Part shown: in pieces, positions 34,756 to 48,178 of the stretch
Numbering within the stretch: position 1 is the stretch's first letter
How the letters are laid out: the number at the start of each line of letters is the position of its first letter
NCBI RefSeq assembly: GCF_022539315.1
Contig: NC_066316.1
Location: forward strand, 56,917,994 to 56,981,993
Source of the DNA: Serinus canaria
Lineage: Eukaryota; Chordata; Aves; Passeriformes; Fringillidae
Direction of reading: 5' to 3'
DNA: 64,000 bases
Position numbers and translations under genes: made by a program
The notes under the pieces: generated by a model
What the model saw: only the letters and a program-made list of their open reading frames with translations
What the model was told of the DNA's origin: nothing
The model's database searches: none

Positions 34756-36284
34756 AACAAAAAACTGGGACAGTTTTTGAAAACAAAAAAAAGAAGTAAA
34801 GTTTACCTTTTTTCCCCTCAGAAACTTCTTTCCCTTGCTAATGGTAAAATGCTTGATTTTGTCACACTGCAAATCTGATACCACCTGCCACTGGTATCAC
34901 CTCCCCCTCAAATCCACTTGTGTTGAAGACTGTGACTCTTCTTGGGTAATACCATGTAGCAATTTGCTGTCTTTGTAGTCTTCAAAAATCTGAAAAACTC
35001 ATCCACCTGCAGAGTGTAACCCTTCAAGAGTGTGTAACTAAACCTCTGGGTTTCCAACCCATCCTGGCTCTGTTTCTGTTCTCACCTTGTTCCCCATGTC
35101 CCATGCATGAAGGCTTTCTGCAGGGCTCTCTGAATGGTTTCTCCAATTCTCATCTTCTTTCATGCCCTGACACAGAAGGAAGCCGGGGGTTTTGCACTGC
35201 TGGTGATGCTGAATGAAGCAGAAATGCACACGAGCCTGAGTGGCAGCAATGCAGGAAGCCTTTGTTTCACAGGGGTTGTGAGTCTGACAGCACAGCAAAG
35301 ATGAGGAATGTTATGGCACTGACCCCTATGGCAAGGTCAAGCCTTATTTGGAGGCCACTTTTAGACAGTGATGAACAAGATCAAACTGGAAAGAACTATG
35401 AGTAAGTTAAAAATGAGGTAAATAATAACTGAAGATAATGATTGTATTGTTGCTCCCAGAGCCCTTAGCAAACAGTTCAAGAGACCTTCATTTCCTGAAA
35501 TCCTCCATCCCACTGAAACGTGATGAAAGATGCTTCTTCTCTTTTGATAAAGACCCAGGAAATATAACCATGTTGGCAAATACCTGAATTACAATGTGCT
35601 TCATCACCTACTAGGTACTTAACGTAGAAACCAATCTGATGAACTCATAACTACCATCAAAGAAAAAAAATCAACATCTGGATAAGGTTATGTTTATGTA
35701 ACAGTTTGTGATTTTTTTTTTAGAGAACATAAAGTCATTGACCAGTGATCTGTGTCTGTGTTAAAATGGTAATTACTGCACTGTGCTAATAGATGAATAT
35801 ATAAAAGAATGTAAAGATAACTCACAGTATCACTCAATCTTTTGCCTTTTGCTATCTGGCGTAGTTTGCTCATATTTACATAGACTTAGAAAAGCACAAA
35901 GTACCAAGTATCTTTTACCCCATTGATGGTAGTACCAGCTGATAATGTTCAAAGTTTGGTGGGAATAGGTCCCCCATTTTACACAATTCATGAACTTTGT
36001 TGTAATTTGCCTCCAAGGACTCAACTGGGGGTGCAGCACTGATCTCTGCAGCTCTGGTGGGCTGATTTCAATTGGTTCTCTGTATCCATCAGAAAAGGGG
36101 AGAGCTTGGTTGTGTCCTTGTCTTGTGCTCCCTGAGCTCTCCCAAGGAGACTTGGCCTCAATGCCTCTGTGGTGAGGAAGGGCTGAGCACTCAGCTTTGT
36201 CACTGTGACCTTCCCCAGTGTGTCCCGGGTTATCTCCTGTCAACAAAGGCGAGCACCTTATCAGTCTGCTTTTAGAGACTGATA

Positions 36285-36343
36285 TTATATTCTCTAAAAA
36301 TGCCCTAGCAGCGAATGTGCAAGGGCATTTTTAGAGAATATAA
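36285..36343. repeat. Hairpin, perfect 22-bp stem, 15-nt loop
   Basis: Arms 36285-36306 and 36322-36343 are exact reverse complements with a 15-base loop (36307-36321). The fold is 59 nt long, AU-rich in the outer part and GC-richer toward the loop. It is the only one of the four hairpins with a loop size compatible with a microRNA precursor. Confidence 0.95.
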
Positions 36344-39300
36344 GTAAGAATAAAACCCTACCACTGCTCTTTAAAATGAGACTATAAAAAAATCATTATG
36401 GATTTTGGAATGAAATCTTTATTTTGGAGCATTTGATTGCTGTGTTTTGAATGAAATGGCAGAAACATTTTAGGCTGGTAAAATACTTATTTGTGTACTC
36501 TATTTATTAAAAAAGACACAGAAAAAAATTTGACTACTAGGTGGCATTGATTTAAAACAATGAGTCAACCAGTATTATAATTCAAATTATTTCTCTTCTC
36601 TCATAAGCAAAGTGGCTCAGAGGCATTTGCAAAGACTCTTGCATTAAGCTCATGGCGCCCACACCTCCCATCCCCACGTCCTTCTTGCTGGGGCTGAATG
36701 TGAGCCTTGTGGCAGCCTCATGTGTTTTTTGTTTCCTGTGAAGGAGGAACTGTGGGCACAAGGGTGTATTCTTGCTCTTACAGTTGTTGGAGGCTGCTCT
36801 GGTCCCCAGGGACTTGCAGGAGACAGCCACCTTCTTTCTCACACAACTCTTGCTTACCAGACCTGAAAAGTGAAGCAAATGGGATGCTGAAGGCTCCACT
36901 GGTTGTACAGGAATTGAAAGTCACAGACATACTCATGAACTAGATTAAAGCCGAACAAGCAGATTTATTAGTACCACTCCTGCACAAAAAGTGCTTGAAT
37001 CCAGAATTCCCAAGGGCAGAAAAGATGCAAAGGAGAATATGCTGACTTTTTTTTTTTTCTTTTTTTGCACTACACTGAAGTAAGATCATTAATGTGCTCA
37101 AGAAGGAATACAGGACTAGAAGGGAGCTCTTTGCAAAGCTGAATTTCTTGTTATTGCAATTTAAAGAAACCCCAAAGTCCCGTCTTTAAGCTGATCATAT
37201 TCTTTCCTGAAAGTATTCAGGATTTTCTGCCTCTTCAAATTCTAGACTTATTCCAGAAGCCATAGTCCTCTGGCACCAGATCAGTTTCCAGCCCAGTTTC
37301 ACTGTCATTCTAGAGGTGATACACTCTTGTCATCCAGGCCAAGTCACTCTGACACTTCTAGATAATGTCAAACAGAAGTAATCATATCATTTCCTACCTG
37401 GAGGAAAAGAGTGTGCTTCACAGGCAGTTGATCTCAGTTTTTCACAACAAAAAGTGTAAGTCAACATTCAAACAAGTGTCAGGCTGGGTCCTGCTCTCAG
37501 TTAAGCCAAGGGACGAGCTTTGCTGGAGGTTTCAGTGGGAGCTGCTATAGTAATTAAAATGTTTAAGATATGTGTTAAGCATAATTATTGTTATCTTAAA
37601 AAACACCAGCACACTACTTTTTGCAGATAATGGGTACTTGTGCATGTGAAGAATTGCAGACATTCAGTGGCAGCTTCCATGCTCATGGTGAGGGGACCCC
37701 CAGCTAGTCCAGCTCCTGACTCCTTTGCCAAGTCTGTAGATGAGCCACGAGGGAGGAAAGTGAAAGATAAAGCTGAGGCAGGTCACCACATGCACTGGGA
37801 CAAGCTCTGGGGCTGATGTTGTAGCTGGAGGGACAGCATAATGCATCCCAAAAGGTAACATTTCTTCAATTCTCAGTGTATCTAAAGGGTTGAGGTGACA
37901 GAGAAGGTTTTCTTTTCTGCCTAAATTAGGAAAGAGAAGAAACTCCTGAGATTCCATGTTTTGTGTGTATGTCTTTGTCCTGGAAGACCTCTACCAAATA
38001 AAGATTTTACGTAAACAATTGGACAAATAAATTTTCTCCCTGAGGTAGAAGGAGCACACTGTAAGAGGAGGTGAGTAAAGTCAGCCCCCTGGAGCCAGTG
38101 GGTGAATTTGAAATGAGCATGTAGACAGAGAAGAACATTAATTGCTGGTGGTGTGACAGAAGAAGGGTCTGAAGCAGGTTAGGATCAGACTAGTGGCTTG
38201 CTGAGTAGAAATGCAGAGAGGATGTGGCAGGGAAATACTGAAGATGCCTGCACTCTCCACACTCTCCACATTGTTTCTACTCATGCGTTGATGGCTCTGT
38301 CTGCACTGAAGGTAAGGAAAAAGTCCCATGCCTCTTTGCCTCAGAGTTTTTTTCCTTTCCATCATTCTTCTTTACATTTTCTTAATCTCTCAAAGTCTTG
38401 TCTGGCACTTCAGGCTTTTAAAAAACGAAAGTGAAGGGAGAGCTGCAGAAGTGATGAGAAAAAGGACAGAGCGGAAAAAAAAAACCCAAACCAAAACATA
38501 AAGAAGGAAGAGGGAAATAGAAACAACCAAAGCTGTGAACATTGGAGTAATATGGTGGACAAAGGAGGCAGAAGAGTAATTTCAGTACTGCTTATTTTGT
38601 TCCTCCTGCTTGGTCCAATTCCACACAGGGCTGAAAGTTTGCAGCCAATGGAAGGACAGAAATACTATTTTAAGGTCTGTTTGTTTTCAAATCGGCTGTC
38701 AAACAGTTGATTCAGCAGCCCAGGCCTTTGCCTAGCCCCAGGAGGACATCTCTGGCTTCTACAGCCATCAGATTGTGCAGCTATCCAAGAGCAGAAAAGA
38801 CGAGGGCAGACACCCAAAAAAGAAATACTTCCCCTCCTTTCCCCAGAAGTGTTTCCAAATCCTCATCTGAGCTTGGCTTTGATATATGAGAAAGAAACGA
38901 CCCTAGAAGAGAGGGGCCACCTGTGCCTACTCCAGAGAATTCTGACTCTTAGGCAATACTTCTGTGGAAAGAAAGGCTTTGAAGAGCACAAACACATAGT
39001 TTGCCTTGTGGTGCTACAACAGGCACATCCGAGAGCGATACCAGGGGGTGATGTGCCTGTGGTATATTGGTGTATTTGAGATGTGTGAGGAACAAGAGAG
39101 AATATGAGTATTGCCAGTCACAGATTGTGCCAGTTACAGCAGAGGGGAAGTGTTCTTGGCTGTGAATTAGGGCAGAGACTGTATCTCCTCTTGCATTAAC
39201 CTAAAGCCTGTTCTTGGAAACCAGAAGGGATAATTACGCCTAATCAGTCACATGTTTCCCACCAGGGGAATCTGTTTCACCACTGACACAAGGTGATAGA

Positions 39301-40842
39301 TGAATGCTTGAAAAGCCTGGCCTTGTTTTGCCTGGCACAGTGTTCCATCAGGAATCACGCACCTACAGTTTAATGATCATCCTGAGAAAGATTTACATTT
39401 GTAATTATGGAACAGGCAGCACCACCCCTCAGATGTTTCTTCCCAGCTGATGAAAATGTGAAGACTGAAGAATTTAAGCCTTCTTTGAATAAAGTGCCTG
39501 AACACAACCTAGAATTAAGGTGGCATTTAAGACATGTTCTCATGCCATCCTGACTTGAGCTTGCCCTTCAGAAGAGTTTGTGGTTTATATATCACACAAA
39601 GCCTTTGTATTCAGAGCCTGCACCCTGAGCCCATCCTGAAGTGCAGATAGCCACTTGCTTAAGTAGCTGACAGGTTGCAAGAAACCCTTGTAAAACTAGT
39701 TACCTGGGATCAGGCAGCACCTGGGGCTCATTCCCTGGTTGGGGCTTTTTTATTGTGTAGTGTAGTTTAGCTCTGCCAAAACAGAATTAGTAGATGCCCA
39801 CTGAGACTATCACAGGTGATAGCAACAAAAACCACCCCATGTTTACAGATTCTGGCCAGCATCTATGAATATTGCCTCCTCTGTCCCAGCAGAGCCATCA
39901 AACCACGGTGCAGGAGACACAGACTCCAGTGACTCATCTGCCATGTCAGGGGTGATCCCCACTGCCGTGCCATCCCGATGTGGTGCTGCAGGAGACTCTG
40001 CTTCAGGACTCTGTCATGGAGTTACCTCCCAGCTCTGAATGCTGGCACTCCATCTCTGTCAAAAGACAGCTCTGATTTCAGTCTTCAGCCGTCACAATGT
40101 CTCCAAAACTTTGGAGTAAAAAAAAGAGATACAGATTATCAGGTTATTTTACAAATCTCTTGAACTACTTTTTTCCTCTGACTCATATGGCTTCTACATA
40201 ACCAACTGTATTCTAGTCTCTTGCTGATTCTTCCTTCCCCCATCTCTGTCCCTCAAAAAAATACCCCAATGCCAGAAACCAAGCCTTTCTTCACCTGGGA
40301 GAGTACTAAGTTTAATTTTTGCAAGATATGTGTATAAATATTATGTATATTATATGCTTCACAGTCATCTGGGTGATTGGTATACTCGGCCTGATGAGGA
40401 GCAGCTCTATAGCTCTGTGACTGACACCTCTCTATCTCCTTCCATTGACCCATAATTGGAGGAGGACTAGGAAATAGCTTTGCTAAGGATATGTCTCAGA
40501 TTAGAGTCTGATCTCTTTGTACCACGGCAGAACAATCCACACAACAACGTGGTTGCAGAAAACTTATTAAGTGTATTTAAGTGTGCCCTGAGTCATGCTT
40601 GTAAACTCTGCTCGTCCACCTCCCTGAAAATGTGGATTCGTCAGTGGGAATGTGGGTGCACATAAACCACAACAAGGCATTAAAATATTATGCCAGGATC
40701 AGAGAGAGAGGAAAAAAAGATAATGAGAAAGAGAAACAGGACAGATGATACAGAGCCACCAGACTTCAGTCTTTTGCTGTAGGTGCCTTGTGAGCAGTGG
40801 AAGTGCAAAGTGCTTTGTTGCCAGGGCTACGTCCCGTGGGAC

Positions 40843-41296
40843 TGTTTTGGCCTGGGGGTATAGGTGATATTTTCACCCCTGACAAAGGGGAGGAATGATG
40901 AGGAGGACTCCATCTTATCAGAAGGCTAATTAATTACTTTATTATACTATATTATTCTATACTCTATTACGTTGTATTGCATTACATCTAAACTGAATCT
41001 GCCAAGCACTGAATTGCATTTTGCTGCCCAGCATCTGTGACTGTCAGTCGACAGTCCCAACACACACATGGATTCAATTGGCCAGTGAATCAAAACACTC
41101 ACACCAGAATCCAATTAACAATTCCCTTCAGGTAAACAATCTTCCATGATGCATTCCACTTGTGAACAAACACAGGCGCAGTAAATGACATAAGAATTGT
41201 TTTTTCGTTCTCTGAGCTTCAGAGAATGTGAAACCCAGAAATATTCTTGGGAAGAATTGTGCCTTGCTTTTCTCTGTGAAGAGAAATGTGGTGACA
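40843..41296 (+). mobile_element. Solo LTR of an avian endogenous retrovirus
   Basis: A 454-bp block starting TG and ending CA, flanked by TGGGAC (40837-40842) and TGGGAG (41297-41302), an imperfect 6-bp target duplication as left by class II (ERVK-like) insertions. Interior phrases match LTRs familiar from songbird genomes: AGGAGGACTCCATC, then the TTATTATACTATATTATT tract, and GACATAAGAATTGTTTT near the end. No internal retroviral genes adjoin either side, so this is a solo LTR left by recombination. Confidence 0.75.
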
Positions 41297-44200
41297 TGGG
41301 AGCTGGTAGTAACCTGAACATTTCTACTCTGCACAGTTGTATCAGGCCCACTCCATCCCACCGCGGGTGCACAAGCAGACACCACTGCCCACCTGGGACA
41401 TGCCCAGGAGCCCTATCTGCATCTGCCTCCACTGTGATCAGCAACACTTATTGCATGGCCAAGAGCCACACAGAGATGCTGGTGTGCTGCTCACAGGGCA
41501 AGGAAAAGCATGGGCCCTTGCCAAAAGATAAAGGCAAAGTATGACCAGGAATGAAAAATGTAGTCCTGGGAAATGTGTTCAGTGGGAAATAGAGGCAGCA
41601 GTAGTCCCTGGAACACCTAAATTCAAGGAAAATATTTTTTATTAAATAAAGACCGAAACTTCAATTGACTTTGAACATATTTTAATTGTTGGAAGTTCCT
41701 GTTAAGAAGAGGGAGAAAGCAGTGGTGTCTTTAACCCCTCCAGCTCAGAGGAAGAAGGAAACTTATGTTTTGATTCTGGAAGAAGAAGGGAAATGCCTAA
41801 AACCACAGAATTTCAGGTTCTTTATCTCCAGCTGCAATTCAGTTGGTTGTTGTCCACTACACAGCTTATGGAGTGGACAGCTTATCTCAACTCTTCAGGG
41901 CAAATGCTTTGTTACCGAATCAAACTAGGAATGGAAGAGGACAAGTCAACGCTGTTTCTGAAAGCAAACTGATGTCACAGCCTCTATAGGTGTTTATGCT
42001 GGAACTTTGGCAAGATGTACCACTACATCACTGTAGGAGACAGAAATCCTGAACTTGAAGTCCTCATAGCAGCCTTTTTTCATGTGCAGGGCCTGAATTA
42101 TGACCTGGTTTAATGACATGGATTTCCATGTGATGACTACCACAGCTTAGCATCTAGTCCCATTTCTGTCAAAGGTATAAAGGTGAAAGTTGAAAAAGGT
42201 GGAAACACATAAATAAAAAGCCAAGACCCCTTGTTTTTCCTGTAAGAGAATCAAACTAATTTATTCTTGTTCTTGTGAGGTTGAAGCAGTCAGTAAATTC
42301 CTTGTATTTTTAGTATTTATATTACTGTGTTAGATAAGTGTCTCACAGATTTGAAGTTGGCCTCCCAGTGCTCCCCTGCTACTCCCATTTTGCAGAGGAG
42401 GAACTCTGATGATGTTGAGGCAGTCTGAAACAGAGTAATCCCGGGTCTCATGATTTTTACCCTCATTGCCCTGTACTCTTGCTTCACTTTAATTTTTTCA
42501 TTTTCCAGAAAATACAACAGCCTCTTTTATATTTTAGGACTCTAGATCCACTCCATGTATATATGTACACATGATAGAAGAGACAGTTCAGTGTTTTCAT
42601 TCAGTGACTTTCTGACTTCATGCAGAAAACCCACTGCATGAGCTTGTTTGGCACTTGTGTTCAAGATACATCACCTTGAAAAATAAAAATTATCTTAGAG
42701 TCTATGTTTTGTCTTTGGAAAGAGACGGGTATTAGAAGCAATTTAGAAATAATAGAAAAACTTTACTCAAAGGAAAATGTTTAACTACTTGAGAGTCTTC
42801 ATTTAAAAATTCAGCATTGATTTGGGAAAAAAATACTAAAGCAGGAGGAAATATTTTCCTTCTGCAATGATATTTTGATGCACTGTGCTCTGGTTCCTCT
42901 CTATTAGTCATGCTCCCAGCTGGAGACCAAGAGAAAAGGGGATTGTAATACAAAGTCATATTCCACGGTGCACTGTGGGAGGTTCTGTTCAAAAAGGAGA
43001 AATGAGACATGAGAAAACTGGGCCACAGTTTCCCTGCAAAACCACAATGTGGTGTACACACACCCATCACAACACTGAAATTTTGATTTTTTTAAATACT
43101 GAATTAATTCGTGGAACTTTAGACCACTTTTACAGTTCTGATGGAAATTCCTTCTTTAAACCTCACCAACACATAGTAATACACACCTCATTCAGGCATG
43201 TCATTATAAAGCTCTCACTGTTTACTGCTTATTATCTAACTACAGCCATGCACAGTAGTTCCATTTTCAGCATGTCATTAGATGACTTGCAAAGATGTTG
43301 CCCTAAGGAGTCACAGATCTATCCTGGCTGATTCCAAAGAGTATCCAGAAAGGGCTGTTAACAATTCCTGTGTCATCTACATCATATTTTTTTTTAACTC
43401 CCGGTGCCTCCATACACCAGTTATCATCCTTTTAAACAATTTTCCAGTACAAGGAATCCTCAGCAGTATAGCTATTTCTCTTGTGCAGAGAACAGGGAGA
43501 CAGGTGAGCCATCAGACTTCAGGTGAAAAATCCTGAGTGTACTGTGCACTGACCACAAGAGACACAGGTTTCACACTACCATGCATTAAGCATCTTACTT
43601 AACCACCTACTCCTGCAGTACAGAGGGCAAATAAAGAATAATGGCTAATTTCTGTGATAGGTTGGAAATGCATGCAAATGATAAATATGTGATACAGATT
43701 AAAAGTAAAAGACGAAAAACAGATAAGTACATTCAAGATTAAATATTATTTCAGGGCAGTCTTTCTCACGAGGGCAGGCACTTGACAGACATAACTCAGT
43801 CTGACAAGCAACACTTCTTCAAGAAGAATTTGGATATATGTTGCTGGGAACATCCAGAAACACGGGTTGAAAGAGAGAGCACCATGGTATCAGACCCTTT
43901 TTCATTAACTTGATCAATAATACAAAATGTCTTACTCTATGTACACTACTGGCTAATCAGCATTCAGAGCTTTCCTTCCAGCATTTTATCATGGGAAGCT
44001 CTGACTCATCTCTATCATGCCTCAGTCACATTTTCTAACTGTAACTTCTGCTTTGCCCAGCTAAAGCTAGAGTGATTTAAACTGCCTATACCAATTATAC
44101 ACAAGAGGTTATTGCTGCCACTCCTACCCTATTGTCTCCCCAGTGGTTTCCTGTATTGTTTTGCATATACAAAATGAAAATGTAGAGAGAAAAGGCTGTT

Positions 44201-46107
44201 TCCTGTATTGTCTTACACTGCATAGCAGTGGTGGCCCTCACGTTGGCTGCTGTTGGGGCTGCCAGCAGACAGGTGCAGTGTATCCTCTCTTTTGGTGTGT
44301 GATGACCCTGGGTGTGGTGCAAGCATTTGTGCCATCAGTGACCAGAGCAACAGGGAAATAAGTCTGAGAACAAATTTAGCAAGGGTAGATTTCCACTGGG
44401 GACAGACTCCACTGTCTTCAAGCAGGTGATTCCACCTGCTATTCACCTTATGGCTGAAGGTAGGTCCGCAGACAGCTGGGGAGCCTCTGAAACCCAAGGA
44501 TACAGGGGACGAAGATGGACATTAGGAAACCTTGTTATTTTGTATTCATTTTTCCCAGCTCACAGCAACACCAAGAGCTCCTCACTTGCTGATGATAGTC
44601 TCTTTGGTTTGGGAAACTCCCTGCAATTTACTCTGGCTGCTTTCTCACCAGCTGTGACGTGACACAGAGGTATGAGCTCAGATCCAGAACACCACGTGTG
44701 CTGCCACCCAGGTGGGTGAACACGGACATCTGCTATTGTGTGAATAGGTCTGTACAGCTTCCATAGCCAAAATGGCCAATTTCCCCTCTGGCTGTGGGGA
44801 GTGGAGCCAGCTGTGTCCCCCCAAAATTCAGCAGTCACCTTGGTGAGCAGCACACGCCCCGCCCTGAGGCTGCCGAGCTGGAGCTCTGCTCTGGCTGCTG
44901 CTGGCATCACCCCTGAGTGCTGAGCCCTGGCTTGCCACCCAGAGGTGTGCAGGTCAGAAAAAAGAAGGTGTGGCTCAGGCTGGGAGGAGGAACATCTCCA
45001 AATCCTCTCTTGCTCACAAGACAGTCAGTCCATAAAGTTATCACATAAACAAGTCCTCTAACCTTCCACCAGCCTGGGCAACACCACCAGAGTAATGGGC
45101 CAGACACCTCACTCTACTTCCAGAGATCTGCACACTAGCTTGGGGCTCGCCTGGCCCTACCTTTTTTCTGCTATTGATTACCCTTTTCTCATCAGCATTT
45201 TCAGAGCAGAACCTAAAATTCATGAATCATTCAAAAATATCTCTGACAAGGAACAGACAAGTAATCTGAAAACAGCCTTGCCAAACTATTTTAGGAGCCT
45301 GTATGGTTCCAAAACCAACTATAAACTGCCCCATCTCTCACTATATGCTTTATTCTTTCTTATGTAATGTTCTTCCGTTTCCCACAGTACACTTGGCTTT
45401 CAGGCCCTAAATCCACTTTCATAAACATAATGTGGTGGGTCTTAACCACCCACAAAATAATACGATTAATTCACCTCAACCAACTTTAGCTGTCAAAGTT
45501 TCTCAGTAGGATTAGAGGATTAAGCAGGAATGCTTGATTCAGAGCCTGCTATTCCATACCGTTCTCATGAAAACACAATCCTGTTATTGCCACTAATAGG
45601 ATTTTACAATTGGCTTTACAGCAACTGAGCAGCCACCAAGAAGTCTTCAGCCTTACACCAATTCCAGACTTAGTCATCTTTGTCTTATGTTTTCTAGAAT
45701 TTTAACTCCTACCATAACCTTATTTTTAGCTGTTAACAGATGACCTGTGTTGGCTTCAAAGCTTGCTGGTGACATATATTTTCACCTTGTTTTGCAGAAA
45801 GCAGCCCTAAAGCCAGCTTTCACACCTGTTGCCTACAAAACACAATCTTTCAGTTACCACCCTTTAGGGAACTGGTATATTCTAGGATCATGGCTGGTAT
45901 GAGTAGGATAAAAGATGTCCAGCAAGTTCTGTGGTGAGTTTTGGGTTGGGATAACCTTAATTCTTAAGTTTACCCCACACCTAACTCCTACTTTAATGAC
46001 ACTCTCACATCACCTACCAAGGAGTATCCATAAGTCATCATGGCTCTTCCAGTCTCTGTGAGACTTAAGGGGTCTTAAAACTCTCAGGATCCACGCATTT
46101 TGTAGGG

Positions 46108-46430
46108 TCACAGAATGGTTTGTGTTGGAAGGGACCCTAAAGATCATCCAGCTCCCATCTTCCTCCCATGAGGGAGGACACTTTCCAGTAGATCAGATTG
46201 CTCAGAGCCCTGGCCAACCTAGTCGGGAACACTTCCAGGCATGGGGCATCCTCAGCTTCTCTGGGAAGCTCATTCGAGTGCCTCACCACCCTCACAGTAA
46301 AGAATGTTTTCCTAATATCTGATCTAAATATCTCTTTCAGTTCAAAGCCATTTCCCTTTGTCCTGTCACTACATGCCCTTGTAGAAAGTCCCTCTCCAGC
46401 TTGTTCTCAGTATGTCCCATAGTCCTCTGT
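46108..46430 (-). mobile_element. CR1 LINE 3' fragment
   Basis: Plus-strand reading GTCACAGAATGGTTTGTGTT, GGAAGGGACCCTAAAGATCA and further AATATCTGATCTAAAT is the reverse complement of a CR1 3' end, so the element points to the minus strand. It is 5'-truncated, as most CR1 copies are, and the frames within it are broken. Confidence 0.85.
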
Positions 46431-48137
46431 TTGCACCTTAAGGCCTCCTGTTTAGTTTTTGGCCCTCTTACAACCCCTGTTTCTCAGTGTGCCCTTCAGC
46501 TCTCTGTCAGTGGTTTGCACCCACAGCTTCAGTCCAAACTGTGAAACCTAAGCCCAACTCCTACCCTTTGTTAGAGCTGAATAATTAAGGAATTAATTTC
46601 AGCTGGAAAGTGGAAATGGCTGAATGACCATCAGGAAAAACTGCACTTCCTGAAAGTGGCACAAAGCTCATCCCTGAGGGGTTTTGGTTATGGTTCATGT
46701 AAGTATAAAATGGGAGACCTGATTCCTGGGTACCCAGAGGCTTTTTTATACACTGGCACCTATACCAACCTATACTAACATAAACCCCTCTAATCTGGTT
46801 TATAAATCCTAGGTTGTTGGGCTGTGTTTAATGAAGTAATTGAAGTTCTGTACAGGTCGCCTTCTGTTTCCAGGAACTGGAGATGGGAGAATATGAAATT
46901 ATTCAAAGACTCTAAGAAAAATGATAAAAGGTAACACTACTAGCTCCCTACATACAGGATACTTGCAAATGCCAGTCCATTCAGTTTACATCCACTGCAA
47001 AGCTGCTCTGTCCCACCAAGTTAGTGTCAGAGAGAAAGGTTTTAGGATAAATTATCATTCATGTGACATATTGCTGTATATTCAATTTAGATCAAAATTA
47101 CAAGAGTTTCCATATTGCCCGTCATGTCTTTACTGTCAGTAAAGAAAGTAATTTCTGGTCCCAAGATCAGTTCAAGTCCTACATTGTGCCATTGTAGCCC
47201 CCTTGTTCCTATCTGAATACTTAAACTGATTCAGAAATAGCTGCTCCAGCTCTTGGCAGCATCTGATATAAAGACTGTTATTCAACCTTCCTCTTACTCC
47301 CAAAATCACCAAGGATAAGGTGTGTTTGACCCATTCCCCTCAAGACCAGGTTTCACTCTGGTGCCCTGACCCTGTGGATGGTGACTGGGGTGCTACAGGG
47401 ATCAGTCATGAGGGAGGTGCTGTGTGCCTGAGGGAGATCTCACAAACCCACTGCCTCTGGGAGACTGGGAAGCCAGGGCATTTCCAACTTTGGCCTGCAG
47501 TGGGCTGCAAACACGAGTACCTGGTCAATCTTGACATGTTACCATATTCCTGCAATTACTCTCTCTTTACTTTTATGCATATTTCCTTTCTGGGGAAAGG
47601 AGAAGGTTTTTTCCTTTTTCAGATGTAGCTTGAAATTTTTGGTCCCATAGGTGTTGAATGTAAGGTAGGTTACAACTTAAGCCAACAAAAAACAGTTAGA
47701 AGTTGTTTTATTTCACTCTGTTCCCTTCCTAACTTTATTCTGACCCTCCCTCTGGGGTCATTTATTTCTCACATTAGTTAGTTGCTCTTCCCGTTTGGGG
47801 ATTTGGTAGTTTTAGTGAAACATTTAAAGGAGAAGACCAAGCAAACTCTCTCCTTATTTGGATAAGAATGTTTGTTCTGCTAATATCTGAATGTAAAAAC
47901 AACCTAATACTTGGGGCAAAAGCAGGGGATGTCCTCAAGAGACTTCTCAAACTCCTAGATTTGTTTGAACTTTTCAGGGGAGACTGTTTAAATCTCAAAA
48001 AATGATTTTTTTTTTTTTGGTTGGTGTTTGGTTGGGTTTTTTTAGAATAATCTCAAGATATAGATTTTACCTAGAAGAATGGATATATGAGACTAACACA
48101 AGGATGGAGTATTTTCTTTGTTCTGTGATTCTTTCTC

Positions 48138-48178
48138 TTTCCCTTTCCCTTTCCCTTTCCCTTTCCCTTTCCCTTTCC
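48138..48178. repeat. (CCCTTT)n microsatellite, G4-prone on minus strand
   Basis: Six CCC tracts at exact 6-base spacing (48141 to 48173). The minus strand therefore reads (GGGAAA)n, with six G3 tracts and 3-base loops, which meets the usual quadruplex pattern. Confidence 0.9.

Noticed and set aside
48138..48178. Telomere-like repeat
   Set aside because: The unit GGGAAA differs from the vertebrate GGGTTA; it is a hexamer microsatellite.
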